DNA from: Phlegmacium glaucopus
Taxonomy: Eukaryota; Basidiomycota; Agaricomycetes; Agaricales; Cortinariaceae
DNA: 64,000 nucleotides
Assembly: GCA_015039465.1 (NCBI GenBank)
Contig: MU130178.1
Span: 62,001-126,000, forward strand
Reading direction: 5' to 3'
Shown here: positions 34,490 through 45,462 of the stretch, in pieces
Numbering within the stretch: the stretch's first letter is position 1
How the letters are laid out: every line of letters starts with the position of its first letter
Notes under the pieces: model-generated
Told to the model about the DNA's origin: nothing
Databases searched by the model: none
The model's input: only the letters and a program-made list of their open reading frames with translations
Made by a program: the position numbers and the translations under genes

Positions 34490-35530
34490 GTTACTTTGTA
34501 GCACTGACGATGAGGAATATTACTATGGATGTGGAAAGTTTAGGGTTGAGGTGATCTGAGGTTTGAGATGATCTGAGAAGGGAGATCGTGGGGGGCGCTA
34601 GTCTTCAATAGTGGTGTCGAAGGCGCCGGTGCGTTATGTTCGGAACACTGTCACTCCAAATCCGTATACTTCAAAAAAATTTCACCCATTGGCTGGGTTC
34701 ATTCTGGGGATATCGATCAGAACCCGAACCGTTGCCCGACACGACAGCCACTTCTTCTGGGACGACTGAACTCATCATTATAATGTCGCAATTGTCCAAC
34801 ATTTCTTATCTCTGGTTCCCAGATAGGTCATGCCCCTTATGTAAGTAAAGACGACTGCCCCAAGCTGAATCCGGCCGCCGTAGCCGGTAAATCAGCTGTT
34901 AGCCCATACTTACAACTAGGTGGCTTTTCTTTTTTGCCCTATCTTTCATCTTTCGTTCCTTTGTTCTTGCTTTCTGGTTATTCTCTTTTCGTTCTCTTTC
35001 TTCTCCTTCTCCTTACGCCATTTCTTTTTCCTTTTTCCCTTGATGAAGATCTATAGCTAACCATTCTTTTATGTTTCTAGAGCTCAAGAAAATGCACTAT
35101 TATCTCAGAGGTTCAAGGCATCCTCGATGCCCATTGTCGTCTATTCTCTTGGCTCCGCGTTCCATCTCTCCTAATTTCTGCACCTACGTGCACGAGATCC
35201 AACACCAACTCATCCATTCAACAGCTTTCAAATTTACCTTCTGTCCACCTTCCAGAAACCCAAAAACCAATGGAAACCAGCAGAAACCTGGAAATTAATT
35301 TGCTCCTTCACTGACGACTAGTACTAGTAAGTGGGCAGTAATGGGATGACTCAATGTTTGTTAATGTCATTGGTACATGACTGCTAGGAATCCCTGTAAT
35401 TACTTCGTGTTTCATAAGTTCATACTTACCACTAAGTAACTTCCCAATATAATTTGCATTTTTTGACCACTAACATTTTGATTAATTGCAAGTATCTACT
35501 ACATATAATGGAGCTAAAGGACTTAATATA

Positions 35531-36052
35531 TGTTGGATTCCTAGAATACGAAGCTAGGTAAAAGACAATAAGAAATTGTAATAACGAAGAATGAAGTTAT
35601 GCTTGTTTGCTGTGCAAACAACTGAGTGAGCTCGTATTGACTACAAGGTTTATATACAAAATGAGCAGGCACATTCCGTTTGTGCCTGCTAATAGTTAGG
35701 CTATGGATAGACAATAAAACGATACAAGAAAGGATAAGAGAATGCGAGCACAATGCTCGTGAAATCAAAAGTATATTGGCGGCGGTGTGGAATGCACCGC
35801 AGGCCATTGCGAATAACAAAACGGTAATCAGAAAGGTGAAATCGTACGTATTTACGGAGACGACGGCGTTTCCGTTTTGGGCGCTTATAGGTTTCGTAGT
35901 GTATTTGCTGGTTATATTTCAATAATATACTGTCCAGGTGGTGTGGTTGAGGCGCAAAACCGTTCTGTTTGTGATAATTTCCGAATTTGTGCTCGAGTTG
36001 CTTCTAAGACAAACAACTACAAGCCACATACTTACTACCTTTGCCAGCAACA
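35531..36052 (+). repeat. Degenerate dispersed repeat, copy 2 (LTR-like)
   Basis: Begins TGTTGGATTCC and ends CCAGCAACA, so it has short inverted termini of LTR type. It contains a TATATA box and AATAAA-like signals. Shared blocks with 20230-20810 (inverted): ATATTGGCGGCGGTGTGGAA, GGTTTATATAC, TTGGGCGCTTAT. An 81-codon frame (35680-35925) ending in a hydrophobic tail lies inside; it is not preserved in the other copy. Flanking target duplication is not evident. Confidence 0.5.
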
Positions 36053-36129
36053 AATCTGAACTGATTTGTGATTATATCGATTGATTAAAACATCGTGCTT
36101 TTTTCATGTTTGTCTGGCTTGCTGGCGCC

Positions 36130-36150
36130 GGTAGGTACTGTATAAAACCG
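36130..36150 (+). promoter_or_regulatory. TATA-box promoter of the 115-residue protein gene
   Basis: CTGTATAAAACC is a strong TATA match about 125 bases before the ATG at 36270. A CT/CA-rich start region (CATCATCCGCACATACTCC) follows, typical of well-expressed fungal genes. Confidence 0.5.
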
Positions 36151-36269
36151 ACCCATCATCCGCACATACTCCGCAACCACCACTATCAGACTTGCATAAC
36201 ATGTACGTCCTCGAAACCTCTCCTTACCGTCTGGACGTCGGATTCAACCATTTTAACCCATAGCCTACT

Positions 36270-36617
36270 ATGGCCGTCTACCTCGGAAAACTCAACTACC
36301 CGCCCTACGCCTCCAACGAGAACATTATCGTCGACCTCCCTGATGGCTGGGTTAGACACGGGCGCGCCCGCGTCTGGTCAACTTGGACCAAGAATGCGTC
36401 TGGCACTGAAAAGGCCATGGCCTTTTGCCCCCCACTCTATGTCCTTCGGGACGTCGGTGACGGCGCGACGACGTTCAAGATCCACGATCTCGATAGCAAG
36501 AATTATTATTGGTTCACCGGCACCCGCACGGGCGATTCGATTACCCTCTCGTTGATATCTACGGGGGGCGTTTTGTGCCAGTCTAACATTACGTTGGCGT
36601 TGTTAGAGAAAAGCTGA
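36270..36617 (+). CDS. Small beta-rich protein, 115 residues
   Basis: Intronless, starting MAVYLGKLNYPPYASNENI. No signal peptide or membrane segment. Alternating hydrophobic/polar strands (IIVDLPDGWVRHGRARVWS, ATTFKIHDLDSKNYYWF, GDSITLSLIS) suggest a compact beta-sandwich or beta-barrel, as in small fungal lectin-like or fruit-body proteins; this is inference from pattern. A good TATA box upstream suggests regulated or strong expression. No family recognised with confidence. Confidence 0.6.
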   Translation: MAVYLGKLNYPPYASNENIIVDLPDGWVRHGRARVWSTWTKNASGTEKAMAFCPPLYVLRDVGDGATTFKIHDLDSKNYYWFTGTRTGDSITLSLISTGGVLCQSNITLALLEKS

Positions 36618-37607
36618 TCATAAGGATCTCCCATCGGTGTGCACTTCCTCTTTTTCTTTCAGACCTGAACGCCGATCTGTTACACAAGATGGTGGTCCAT
36701 GATGGTTCCCCTCTTTCTTGCATGGCAATTGGCAAAATTGGCGAAAGTGTAATTGTATTCTTTGTCCGTTACTGATACGTTCGTACGCGAGACTGTTTTC
36801 ATGATTCGTCTACTGGTACCGTTGCTCGTGTTGTGTCTGCATCGTTTACTATCATCATTACTCTGAGGCCCTACTACCAACCCACCCAGGTTATTCCACA
36901 AGAAAAGTTCCACTATCCGCGTCTCTCCATCACTGACAGACGACAAACTACATAGCTATAATGCTTGAGAAAAACGCTGCGCCATAGTGGCGAGACTTTG
37001 ATAGGACAACGGAGGGGCTGACAAGACTAGCAAAAAAATAATTTGGTATTAGAAAGCGGCAATGTATTTTGTAGTAATTCTGCAATGAGAAAATATTCAC
37101 GGTGCACCCCAGACTGAGAAGGGCACAGATAAATCTGAAAGATTGGCATAGAATGAGCACAGGAAGCCCCGGGAACAATTCTACAGAATGGACAAACTTT
37201 GTGCTTTACAATGCTTCTCTGCATGTGCAGCATAACTCGGATTTGAACAGCTTAGCTCATACAATGAATGATTTTCGGATCTGAGTAGCGAAAGGTAAAA
37301 GAAAGATTACTGTAAGAATGGAAAAAGGTAAGCTCAAGTTTAAGGGATTGGCGTTTGACTTGTACATTGACTATACTTCTTGACTCAGGATTTTACCCCC
37401 CGAAAAAGTGAAACTGGTAGCAAATTTCTATAAATCCATCCTTCAAAATAAAATCTACAAAATAATTCGTAAAAGCTGGAGACGTCACATAAGTAAAGCG
37501 CGTCCTATCCCGTACGCCTCAAGCAAAATGCCCAACTAACTCCCACCAAAAATCTCCATTATTTGTGTTTCCGAGTTCCAAGGAGTGTAAACACCACATC
37601 ACAGGCA
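36618..37607. other. Gap: no gene recognised
   Basis: Several 60-88 codon frames on both strands overlap and show no motif or splice support. Confidence 0.5.
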
Positions 37608-38604
37608 CTAACGCGCCGTCGTCTGTTGACCTCCTACTTTATGCGTAACTTTATCGGACAATGCAGCTTCGGCAGCGTTAGAAGCGGGCACTTCCAATTT
37701 GGAATTGATTTCTTTCTTTGTGAACCGTGTGTCGCCTCGGAAACCCAGATAATATATTCTGGATTGATCGCCGCCTACAGCATCACTCTGTTGAAGTGAT
37801 CACATTGTTAGAACATGTAAGTGTGAGAGAAAAGGAAAAGTGGGGAGGGTTACAGACGGAAGAGGATAACTTGACTTACGAAGAACAAGGATAAAGCATG
37901 CACGCTCGTGAATGCTGCCACTCTCAGTGGATACTCCACAACCCCCGTTTCGCCTTCGAGGAGGCTGATGTTAAGGTGCGGTTTAACGGATTCAGATTCG
38001 GCTTCGGCAAAGTCAACGATGGTGGAGTGGTTGGCGTATATGCGGAGATGGCGAGGTGTTGTCGAGCCTCTTCCTAAGGTGAGAATATAAAGTATGAGTT
38101 GGAAGGAAATTCGGGATGGATAGGATTTTGGGATGTTACTATACACTCACCTAACTTTAAAAGAACCGATCTAATCCTCACATTTTGCATGAATGGGACA
38201 TGGATGATAAGCTTAAAATCACAAATAACGAGAGACATGGAGTTCGTTAACGATAATTTCATATCGTGCATTAAGATGACATACCTGATCATCAACGCTG
38301 GAATCAAGGTACTTGGAATTATCTTCCCTCTCATCCCAGGGTTTGATGATTTCTTTGGCGTCTTCTGGGACTGTCAGGTTTAAACCGTGTACGCTTGACT
38401 CGAGGTAGAATTAGATAAGATTTAATATAGAAGGGTTTGAAGGAACGAGGGAATACTGATTTTTGGGGGGACACGCAAGAATTGATTTCATTTAACAACT
38501 CACTTGTTTCTATCTATTACTGCAAATAAATTGGAGGTATCAACTGAACCCTCTAAGTCTGCTGATAGAGAATTGAGTATAGAATCTGGATTGCTTGAGG
38601 ACAT
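37608..38604 (-). CDS. PITH-domain protein (PITHD1-like)
   Basis: Five exons in phase: 38504-38604, 38285-38393, 38151-38211, 37880-38073, 37608-37787; 214 residues. The product is essentially one PITH domain, the proteasome-interacting module also found at the C-terminus of thioredoxin-like TXNL1. Landmarks: NLFAVIDRN, EIIKPWDEREDNSKYLDSS, IIHVPFMQNVRIRSVLLKLG, TPRHLRIYAN, EYPLRVAAFTSVHALSLFF and GGDQSRIYYLGFRGDTR. A short basic/Ala-rich tail follows. Expected role: binding to the 26S proteasome or related adaptors (family knowledge). It is transcribed away from uS5m across a 116-base spacer. Confidence 0.93.
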
Positions 38605-38720
38605 GAATGAAATCGAAATCCAAGGAGATGCGTCAAACGAAAGGTTGGGAGCAACGCATTACGTAACTAGTTCCCAAATAAATTTCGTTCAGGACATCAC
38701 GAAACTTTTCCACGTCCTCT
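38605..38720. promoter_or_regulatory. Compact divergent promoter (PITH / uS5m)
   Basis: Only 116 bases separate the two start codons (38604 on minus, 38721 on plus). Both upstream regions must share this spacer, which holds a CAACGCATTACGTAACT segment with a near-palindromic TTACGTAA core. Confidence 0.7.
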
Positions 38721-39880
38721 ATGAACAGACTGCTGCTACTCCGGCCTATATCGCGTACACTTCGCGTCCAAAGACCTGTAACATGTTATAGGCGCCTTAA
38801 CAAATCCTTCTCAAACAATACGTGTCGGAAATTCGGGAGTACTTCAATAAAGAGGACGGAGGAGAAAAATCCGCCTCCGCCAACAGAGGCTGTACCATCA
38901 GCAGCGCCGGTGTCGCTGCAAGAGCTAATACCTCCACGGGAACAACCAGAATCCCAAGAAATAGCGGAGGAAGGGACGGAAGACCAGCTGGAGTCCACGG
39001 AACAAGCTGCAAATGATAACAATGGCGAGTTATTGGGCAACGAAATTTTGCCAGTAGACTTATGGACTTGTTGTTCTTTCTAGCTGTGACATTCCCTGAT
39101 CTAAGGATGGCCTCGCCCCTTCTTGACCCTCGAGACGTCTATGAACTACCTCCCACCAAAGATAATCCATACCACAATCGCGTTATCATCCGCAACCACC
39201 GCTCTGTCTTTCACGAATACCCTCCAGATTGGGAAACCAGTCTGGCCTCCGAAGATGGACCCGAAAATAAAGAACAACAAGGTCAACAAGACGAATTCTT
39301 CAAATCCTTACCCGTATCAAGCAAATACTTCAGCAGCCTCCACCAGGCTATTCTTATGCGTCGGTCGGTCGTACAACAAACAGGTAAAGGTAAAATTCGA
39401 CGGATATCATATATGGTGCTAGTGGGAGATGGAAATGGGTTGGTCGGTTATGGTCTAGGCAAACATTCCAATGCACGTATAGCGCTCCGCGGTGCGCAGC
39501 TCTCCGCTGTCAAAAATATGGATTGGGTGGAACGCTTCGAAAAACGGACGATATGGACTGAGATGGAGACTAAATACGGTGCCACTCATCTGATACTGCG
39601 GCCTAGACCTGTTGGGTTTGGGTTGAGGTGTAATCCATATTTGCATCAAATATTGAGGGCGGCCGGGTTGAAAGATGTTAGTGCGAAGGTTTGGGGGAGT
39701 AGGAATAAGTTGAATGTGATCAAGGCGGTGTTCAGGATTATTCATGCTGGGCATGCACCTACGGGCATGGGGAATGGGATTGGTGGGAAAGGGATGAAGC
39801 AGAGTAAGGGGGTAGGCATTAGAAGTATGAGTGATGTCGAGAGAGCGAGGGGTAGGAAATTAATAAACCTTAGAAGATAG
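38721..39880 (+). CDS. Mitochondrial small-subunit ribosomal protein uS5m
   Basis: Two exons, 38721-39028 and 39106-39880, predicted 360 residues. The N-terminus (MNRLLLLRPISRTLRVQRP) is a basic amphipathic mitochondrial targeting peptide. A charged linker follows, then the S5 double-stranded RNA-binding fold (RISYMVLVGDGNGLVGYGLG) and the S5 C-terminal domain (ILRAAGLKDVSAKVWGSRN). The tail is RGRKLINLRR. It is a component of the mitochondrial 37S subunit decoding region. The intron position is my best fit: the donor (GTTATT) is weak and the acceptor is CTAAG, but it is the only nearby pair that restores the frame. Confidence 0.88.
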
Positions 39881-40089
39881 ATATGTTATCAATCCAATGG
39901 CTACTGAATACGATGATCCCCAGTCAAAGTTGGTTATATAAGTAGTATTCAAAAATCGAGTTCTTCACATAATAGTACATTTCATAGAAATTGAGATCGT
40001 TGTCCTTCCACTCATAGCCTGCAAATGGCCTTGCGTGTTTCTAAGGCCCAGGTCTGCAGTCAGTCGCAAGATATTCTTTCGATTGTTGT
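39881..40089. terminator. Convergent 3' region between uS5m and the ArsM-fusion gene
   Basis: The two genes end tail to tail 209 bases apart; AT-rich sequence with no coding signal, expected to hold both polyadenylation sites. Confidence 0.4.
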
Positions 40090-41892
40090 TTAGGATAGAT
40101 CAACAAGGTCATCCTGTTCTCCATAGGTGGAAATCCAGTTCTTAATTCCACCTTCGAGAACAAAAGCAGTCGACTTTTGATTACCTTGGGAGTTGAGGTA
40201 ATCTTGATACCTACAACAGACTAATATTAATCCCCCCAGATTAAAGAAAAAAACACGTTGAACAAACCATCCAGCACATCTAGGACCTCGTCCGTTTGAA
40301 CTTTGGCAGTAGAAGATAACCTTGGGAGTATCTTTAAATTTATTGTAGAAATCTGGGAGGTTGTCGTAGAATGTCTGCGCGAAGCAGTTGTGACTTCCGC
40401 GTACGTGGCCGCCCTAACCAGAAAAAAATTAGCTATAGGAGGGGGGATGCCATAATATAAATTATCCAGAAATTTTAACGTACTGCATGGTCATCCCTAC
40501 GAACGTCGATAACAGCAAAATCGGATTGCGATCCTTGACCACGGATGAGTGCAGCCACTTCTTCAGCATTCAGAGAACCAGGAGACGACTTGATGGTAGG
40601 AAATTCATCCCACCAGTTCTTCAGAGCAGTGGGATTTTCATTCTTTAAAGCATAAATCTGATATGAAGCTAATTTTCATAATTTAAGTAAGCAGTTGTTA
40701 TTCATCATGGGTGATAGATAGCGGATACTAACCGACCCAGTCATTCACATCGTAATCTGGTTTTCCGACTTTAGAGCCAGGAGGAGCGGGAGTGCAGCAA
40801 CCCGGAGTGGTGGCAGGATCTCCACCATTTTCTGGGCTTTGATAATAGACCCCAAGATCACTTTTAGTGTCGATGAGGAGGGTATCTAAAAAGTGAAAAA
40901 TGATTCGTAAAAAAAAATTAGGAAAAAAGGTGAATAATAAAACTGACTAATAAAACCAGCGTCTTGTAAAAGTCCTTTGTATTCATCGACCAAAATAGCA
41001 CCTGCGATGCACCCCACATACGACGCAAGGTCATTCTTGATATGTTCAGGGAGAGCTTTCTTTGCGACAATCTACATCAAAAGGATTGTAAAAGTGTGTG
41101 AGATATCGAAAATATAATTAGTTCTCACGTCATCAAGAACAATGCGTCCACCAGGTTTCAAGATACGGTAAACCTCTTTGAGCAAGCTAGCTTTACCTTC
41201 AAAGGGCAGTAAATTGACAACGCAATTGGATAATATGCAATCCACCGAGTTTGATTCGATGGGCAAGGGCTCCGTTAACAATGCTTGCACGAATGAGACC
41301 TGCGGAGGTTTGAAACCCTTCTTAGCGGCATTTGCGCGGGCGAGAGCTATCATATCCTAAAGATAGATGGTTCACCAATGATACCAAAAACTGGGAGACT
41401 GGGAAATAAATATTTATACCTCTGACATGTCCACCCCGATTGCCTGACCCGTCGGTCCGACTTTAAGGGCAGCGAGGAAGACATCGATGCCTCCTCCCGA
41501 TCCAAGGTCAACTACAGTTTCTCCCTAGAAATATTATGGATTTTCTAAAACTACCGGTGGACGCTGAGCCACTTACTTCTTTGATACTAGCGGCTGCTAC
41601 TGGATTTCCGCAACTCAGACCCATATGTGCGCCTTCAGCTACTGAAGCCAACTGCTCCTCAGTATACCCGAACGCTTCCGCAACACTTTTGGCATCTGGA
41701 GATTGTTATTAGAGAGATAGAGGGCAAGCCTTTCAGATAAGAATATTTACATGCGGCTGTTACACCTTCCCTGGCTCTGGCGCTGTATGCAGCATTGACT
41801 ATGGCAACGATATCAGAGTCAGAGGAAGTGGTAGCAGTAGCAGTGGAGGTCGCTGTGCAGGATGTTGTAGCTTTCTGGCAGCAGGGACTCAT
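40090..41892 (-). CDS. Arsenite methyltransferase fused to a rhodanese/Acr2-like domain
   Basis: Nine exons in phase: 41751-41892, 41577-41695, 41420-41524, 41129-41356, 40948-41071, 40733-40885, 40484-40668, 40268-40413, 40090-40210; 440 residues. The N-terminal two thirds is an ArsM/AS3MT SAM-dependent methyltransferase: [19 protein letters not shown] (SAM site), VGVD-type acid loop (AIGVDMSED), and the three expected arsenic-binding cysteines ([22 protein letters not shown]). A CCTP segment follows at about 270. The last 130 residues are a rhodanese/Cdc25-type fold: [19 protein letters not shown] and the loop C-QSSNG-R at 388-394, a Cx5R signature as in fungal Acr2 arsenate reductases. The fusion suggests arsenate reduction and arsenite methylation in one chain (inference). 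Cys-rich start [12 protein letters not shown]. Confidence 0.9.
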
Positions 41893-41957
41893 ACTGTAAA
41901 AGTGTGTACAGTGCAGAGGATAAGATCGATAAGAAGAGAAGTGGGCACTCTTTTATA

Positions 41958-42030
41958 TGCAAGATGGTCAAAATCAAAATCATATTCAAAATCATATTCA
42001 AAATCAAAATCAAAATCAAAATCAAAGATA
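41958..42030 (+). repeat. TCAAAA(TCA/TATTCA) hexamer repeats upstream of the ArsM-fusion gene
   Basis: About 70 bases of AATCAA/AATCATATTCA units lie 70-140 bases upstream of the start at 41892, in the presumed promoter. Confidence 0.8.
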
Positions 42031-42245
42031 TCATGTGACCTGGTTGTAGTAACTTACATAATCCCACGTTCGGTGCTACCACTTCCTCTATACCGCCTCA
42101 TACCGAATCTATTTACAAATCCGGTTCAACCCCTTATTATCAACGAATTCCACCTAATTATAAAGAAGCACTACCTAAATAAGTTGTCCGGGCTTTCGAG
42201 GGCCAGAAGTTTGAGTCTGTTTGACTGAGGAGATATTCCAGAGTG

Positions 42246-44028
42246 GGTACCTATGGCTGTCCAATTGCACAAGTATTATTTCCAGTATATAGTCCATGTA
42301 TTTGGTCAATAGATTCACATTTTTCTTATTCCCTGACAAAAGTACACTCTAATTCTGATTTTACCAAGTGTGAAATGCTTGTTCCTATCATGTAGTGCTG
42401 TGCTTGGCCCGGCTTCAGGCCGTGAGCCAGGCCAAGCCGGGCCAAAGTAACGGCCTGTGACGGCTTTTGGCCTGGCCTGGGATTTGAAAAGCCAAAGCCA
42501 AGCCGTCAGGCCGCGGCTTTTCAGTAGGCTTTTTTAGGTTTTTTATTTATTTTTCCAGCTGTATAATGGTGTTATATAGTTAGTAGTAACATATAAACAG
42601 ATGAACATTGTATTTAAATGTGAAAATTGATGATATATAGTAGTAAATTATTAGTAATATCTATTAATGGACAGCCAACGGCGTCCAGCTGAGCGGCAAA
42701 GCATGCACTGATGCCGTTTTCTCGTGACCATCACTATAGTATAGCTTGAAACCTTATTCTCCTTATGTTAGCAGGTACTTAGTAGAAATTAAAATTAAAA
42801 TAAAATAATAAAAATAATAAAAATAAAATTTGGCAAAAGCGGTGGCCTGAGCCGGGCCAAGCCAGGGCCAGGCCGTGGTTGACGGCTTTGGCTTGGCCTG
42901 AGGATTAGGAAAGCCAAAGCCGCCTCAGGCCAAGCCAAAGCCGGGGCTTTGAGGCCAAGCCGGGCCGGAACAGCACTATGAATCCTATGGGCTAAAGGCA
43001 TATTCCCAGCTACATAAGTGGTGTTCCCCAATGCTTAATTAGTTCCCCCACATAACTAGCCTGTATTACCAGGATTTAATATACATTCCCTGATACTTAG
43101 TGTCTATTCCAAAAAATACTGGATGAGTTCCCAAGTACACTTCCAGTTCCCGGAAATTGATGCGTTCCCGGTGATATTGACCATGCCGAGGCTGCCGGTG
43201 CACTGTGATGGCATTACATTTCAATCAATTCGGCAAGATTTGGCAAAATTGGCAGCCACGGCACACCTTGGCACGGGCCAACGTGCATCAGAAAGGCAGA
43301 GGCAGGTTATCGGACATCACTTCTTTGACACAAAGTGGTCAGGTATAAAGTCATTTTTGTTAAGTATTCGAAACGATGACAAAATATACAATTGAGGCCA
43401 TAATTGTCAATACATGTCTAGCTATGGAAGCAGCAATTTGATATCAATGACAGGTGGCATAGATGGGTTCATAAAATGGGAAGTGGAGAATGAGCCAATC
43501 AGAAGTCTTCGTCAAGGACACTAAAAAGGAGTGAGCAACGAAGTGATGTCTGATATCCTGCCTCTGCCTTTCTGATGCACGTTGGCCTGAGCAAGTGCGT
43601 GCCGAGCTGCGCCGTGGCTGCCAATTTTGCCGAATCTTGCCGAATTGATTGAAATGTAACGCCATCACAGTGCACCGGCAGCCTCGGCATGGTCAATATC
43701 ACCGGGAACGCATCAATTTCCGGGAACTGGAAGTGTACTTGGGAACTCATCCAGTATTTTTGGGAATAGACACTAAGTATCAGGGAATGTATATTAAATC
43801 CTGGTAATACAGGCTAGTTATGTGGGGGAACTAATTAAGCATTGGGGAACACCACTTATGTAGCTGGGAATATGCCTTTAGCCCATAGGAACAAGCATTT
43901 CACACTTGGTAAAATCAGAATTAGAGTGTACTTTTGTCAGGGAATAAGAAAAATGTGAATCTATTGACCAAATACATGGACTATATACTGGAAATAATAC
44001 TTGTGCAATCGGACAGCCATAGGGTACC
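42246..44028. mobile_element. Large foldback palindrome (two about 493-base arms)
   Basis: The right arm (43535-44028) is the reverse complement of the left arm (42246-43330 minus a 592-base insertion). Matching ends are GGTACC-TATGGCTGTCC outside and GGACATCACTT-type sequence inside. The spacer is 43331-43534. Arms are about 95% alike by eye and carry GGGAA/TTCCC-spaced motifs. Frames such as SSQVHFQFPEIDAFPVI appear once per arm and are repeat by-products. It is compatible with a foldback transposon or an inverted duplication of a dead element. Confidence 0.8.
42389..42980. mobile_element. hAT-like non-autonomous element (592 bp) inserted in the left arm
   Basis: Ends read TAGTGCTGT ... 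GGCCCGGC and the reverse complement GCCGGGCC ... ACAGCACTA, close to the CAGTGCTG terminus common in fungal hAT elements. The body is loaded with GGCCTGGCC/AAGCCAAAGCC subterminal motifs. The uninterrupted right arm shows the empty site (TTCCTATGGGC); in the filled arm TCCTAT appears on both sides, giving a target duplication of 6 exact bases (8 with two mismatches: GTTCCTAT and AATCCTAT). No transposase gene inside. Confidence 0.75.
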
Positions 44029-44303
44029 ACCTGTTGAAGTTCGGTGATGGTAGTATACGCTACCATGTATATCGCATGTGTCTTCCTTTCTCTAAGAATC
44101 ATCATCTTGCAAATTATCGCAGTTGTAAATAAATCAATCAGTTTCGGAGTACTTATTATTAATCAATTAAGTAATTAAATAACTTTGTCCCAGCCGCGAC
44201 AAGCGCCAACACAAATTGCCTATCAATGAAGCAGCCTACTTTCATCTCTTAACATATTCAAATGCACTGAATTAACACCATTTCCCCGACGCATTAGCGA
44301 ATA

Positions 44304-45462
44304 ATGCTGTCCAATATTGCTGATGCCAATGGTACTGTACCAATCCCGAGCGACCCACTCCGAGTCCGTACATTGTGCTTCCTTCCGCGGCATGAGATGG
44401 TCTTCCAGGTGCTGGTTGCGAAGTACGTCACTGTCGCCCTCATGGCTGTAAGTTTGTTGGTGCCTGCCAACTGCTTTATTGGGCTAACTAGATTCAGGTG
44501 TTCCCTTGGGAAAATTTAAACCACATTTTCAGTGATTATGAACTCCTGTCCGAGCATCGGATAAGTTTTCCGGTTGTTATTTATTTTATATCGAGGTAAG
44601 CTTAATTTTTTCTGCTTGCAGTTTTCTCAACTTATTGTCTGTTTGTCACAGGTTATCTTATTTAGGATTTATTATAACCAATGTGGTAGTACAAAGTGAG
44701 GCTTGAGTGAGGCCAGAGTTTCCACTACTATTTCATAACCCATGCTCTGATTCTTCTTCAGCAATACCTCTTTTTAGATGTGACCTGGCTCAAAAATCCG
44801 AACAATTTCTCTACCCTTTCACTGTCGTATTCTCGTCTCTACTGTTCTTCTTCCGTACCCGAGCTGTGTTCGACAGAAACCCATGGGTAGTCGCTTTTTT
44901 TGCGTGCTCGTGGCTGGCTGTTGTAGCGGATACGTGAGATTCCTTGTTAAGGTTGAAACAGCGAAGACTATCCCAGGATTATGTCAAGTCCTCCCACCCG
45001 TCAGGTCATCTGCATTGGTGGCAACCATCATCTCCCTGGTCAACGATACTCTTGTCTTCCTTGCCATAACATGGCCTATGTTCTCAAATTCTTACGGTCC
45101 TCGCACAATCAGAAGTAACATCAGAGTCCTGCCCCTTGGTGATTACCTCCCGGTGTTCTCCAAGGCAATGTTACAAGAAGGACAGGTCTACTACTTGTTA
45201 GCACCTCCATAGTATATATCTTATGCTTAACCTGCTAACAGGTTTTTTCCTCCACAGGATCATCGTTACCATCAATCTCGTAACGGTGATCATGTTATGC
45301 ATTCATTCGCTTCCTCCCATTCTTCAAGCAATATTCGTGATTCTCAACGTCGTAATGATGAATATAATGGCTTGTCGAGCATTCAGAAACACGATGTTAG
45401 GATCTTTCAGAGATGTAGAGATTTCTAGCAGCGCTATTTTGAGGGACCTCAATACAGTCTAA
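44304..45462 (+). CDS. Seven-helix-type membrane protein (basidiomycete family)
   Basis: Six exons fit in phase: 44304-44447, 44498-44595, 44652-44695, 44762-44933, 45005-45196, 45258-45462; 284 residues. Hydrophobic segments include RISFPVVIYFISRLSYLGFI, YPFTVVFSSLLFFFRTRAVF, PWVVAFFACSWLAVVAD, LVATIISLVNDTLVFLAITW and IIVTINLVTVIMLCIHSLPP. The words LVNDTLVFLAITW, LGDYLPVFSKAMLQEGQVYY and ACRAFRNTMLGSFR recur in a large mushroom family of integral membrane proteins of unknown function. The exon 4/5 junction is the weakest: the only phase-compatible splice removes a loop (around AKTIPGLCQV) that relatives seem to keep, so this copy may be altered. Confidence 0.65.

Larger units (their letters stand above)
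34490..36269. other. Gap: CT-rich stretch and a repeat relic
   Basis: No gene recognised. 34925-35045 is pyrimidine-rich. 35531-36052 is the second copy of the dispersed repeat. A TATAAAA at about 36139 precedes the small protein gene at 36270. Confidence 0.5.

Noticed and set aside
43123..43750. Paired frames starting SSQVHFQFPEIDAFPVI on both strands
   Set aside because: They are the same repeat sequence read from the two palindrome arms, without coding signs.
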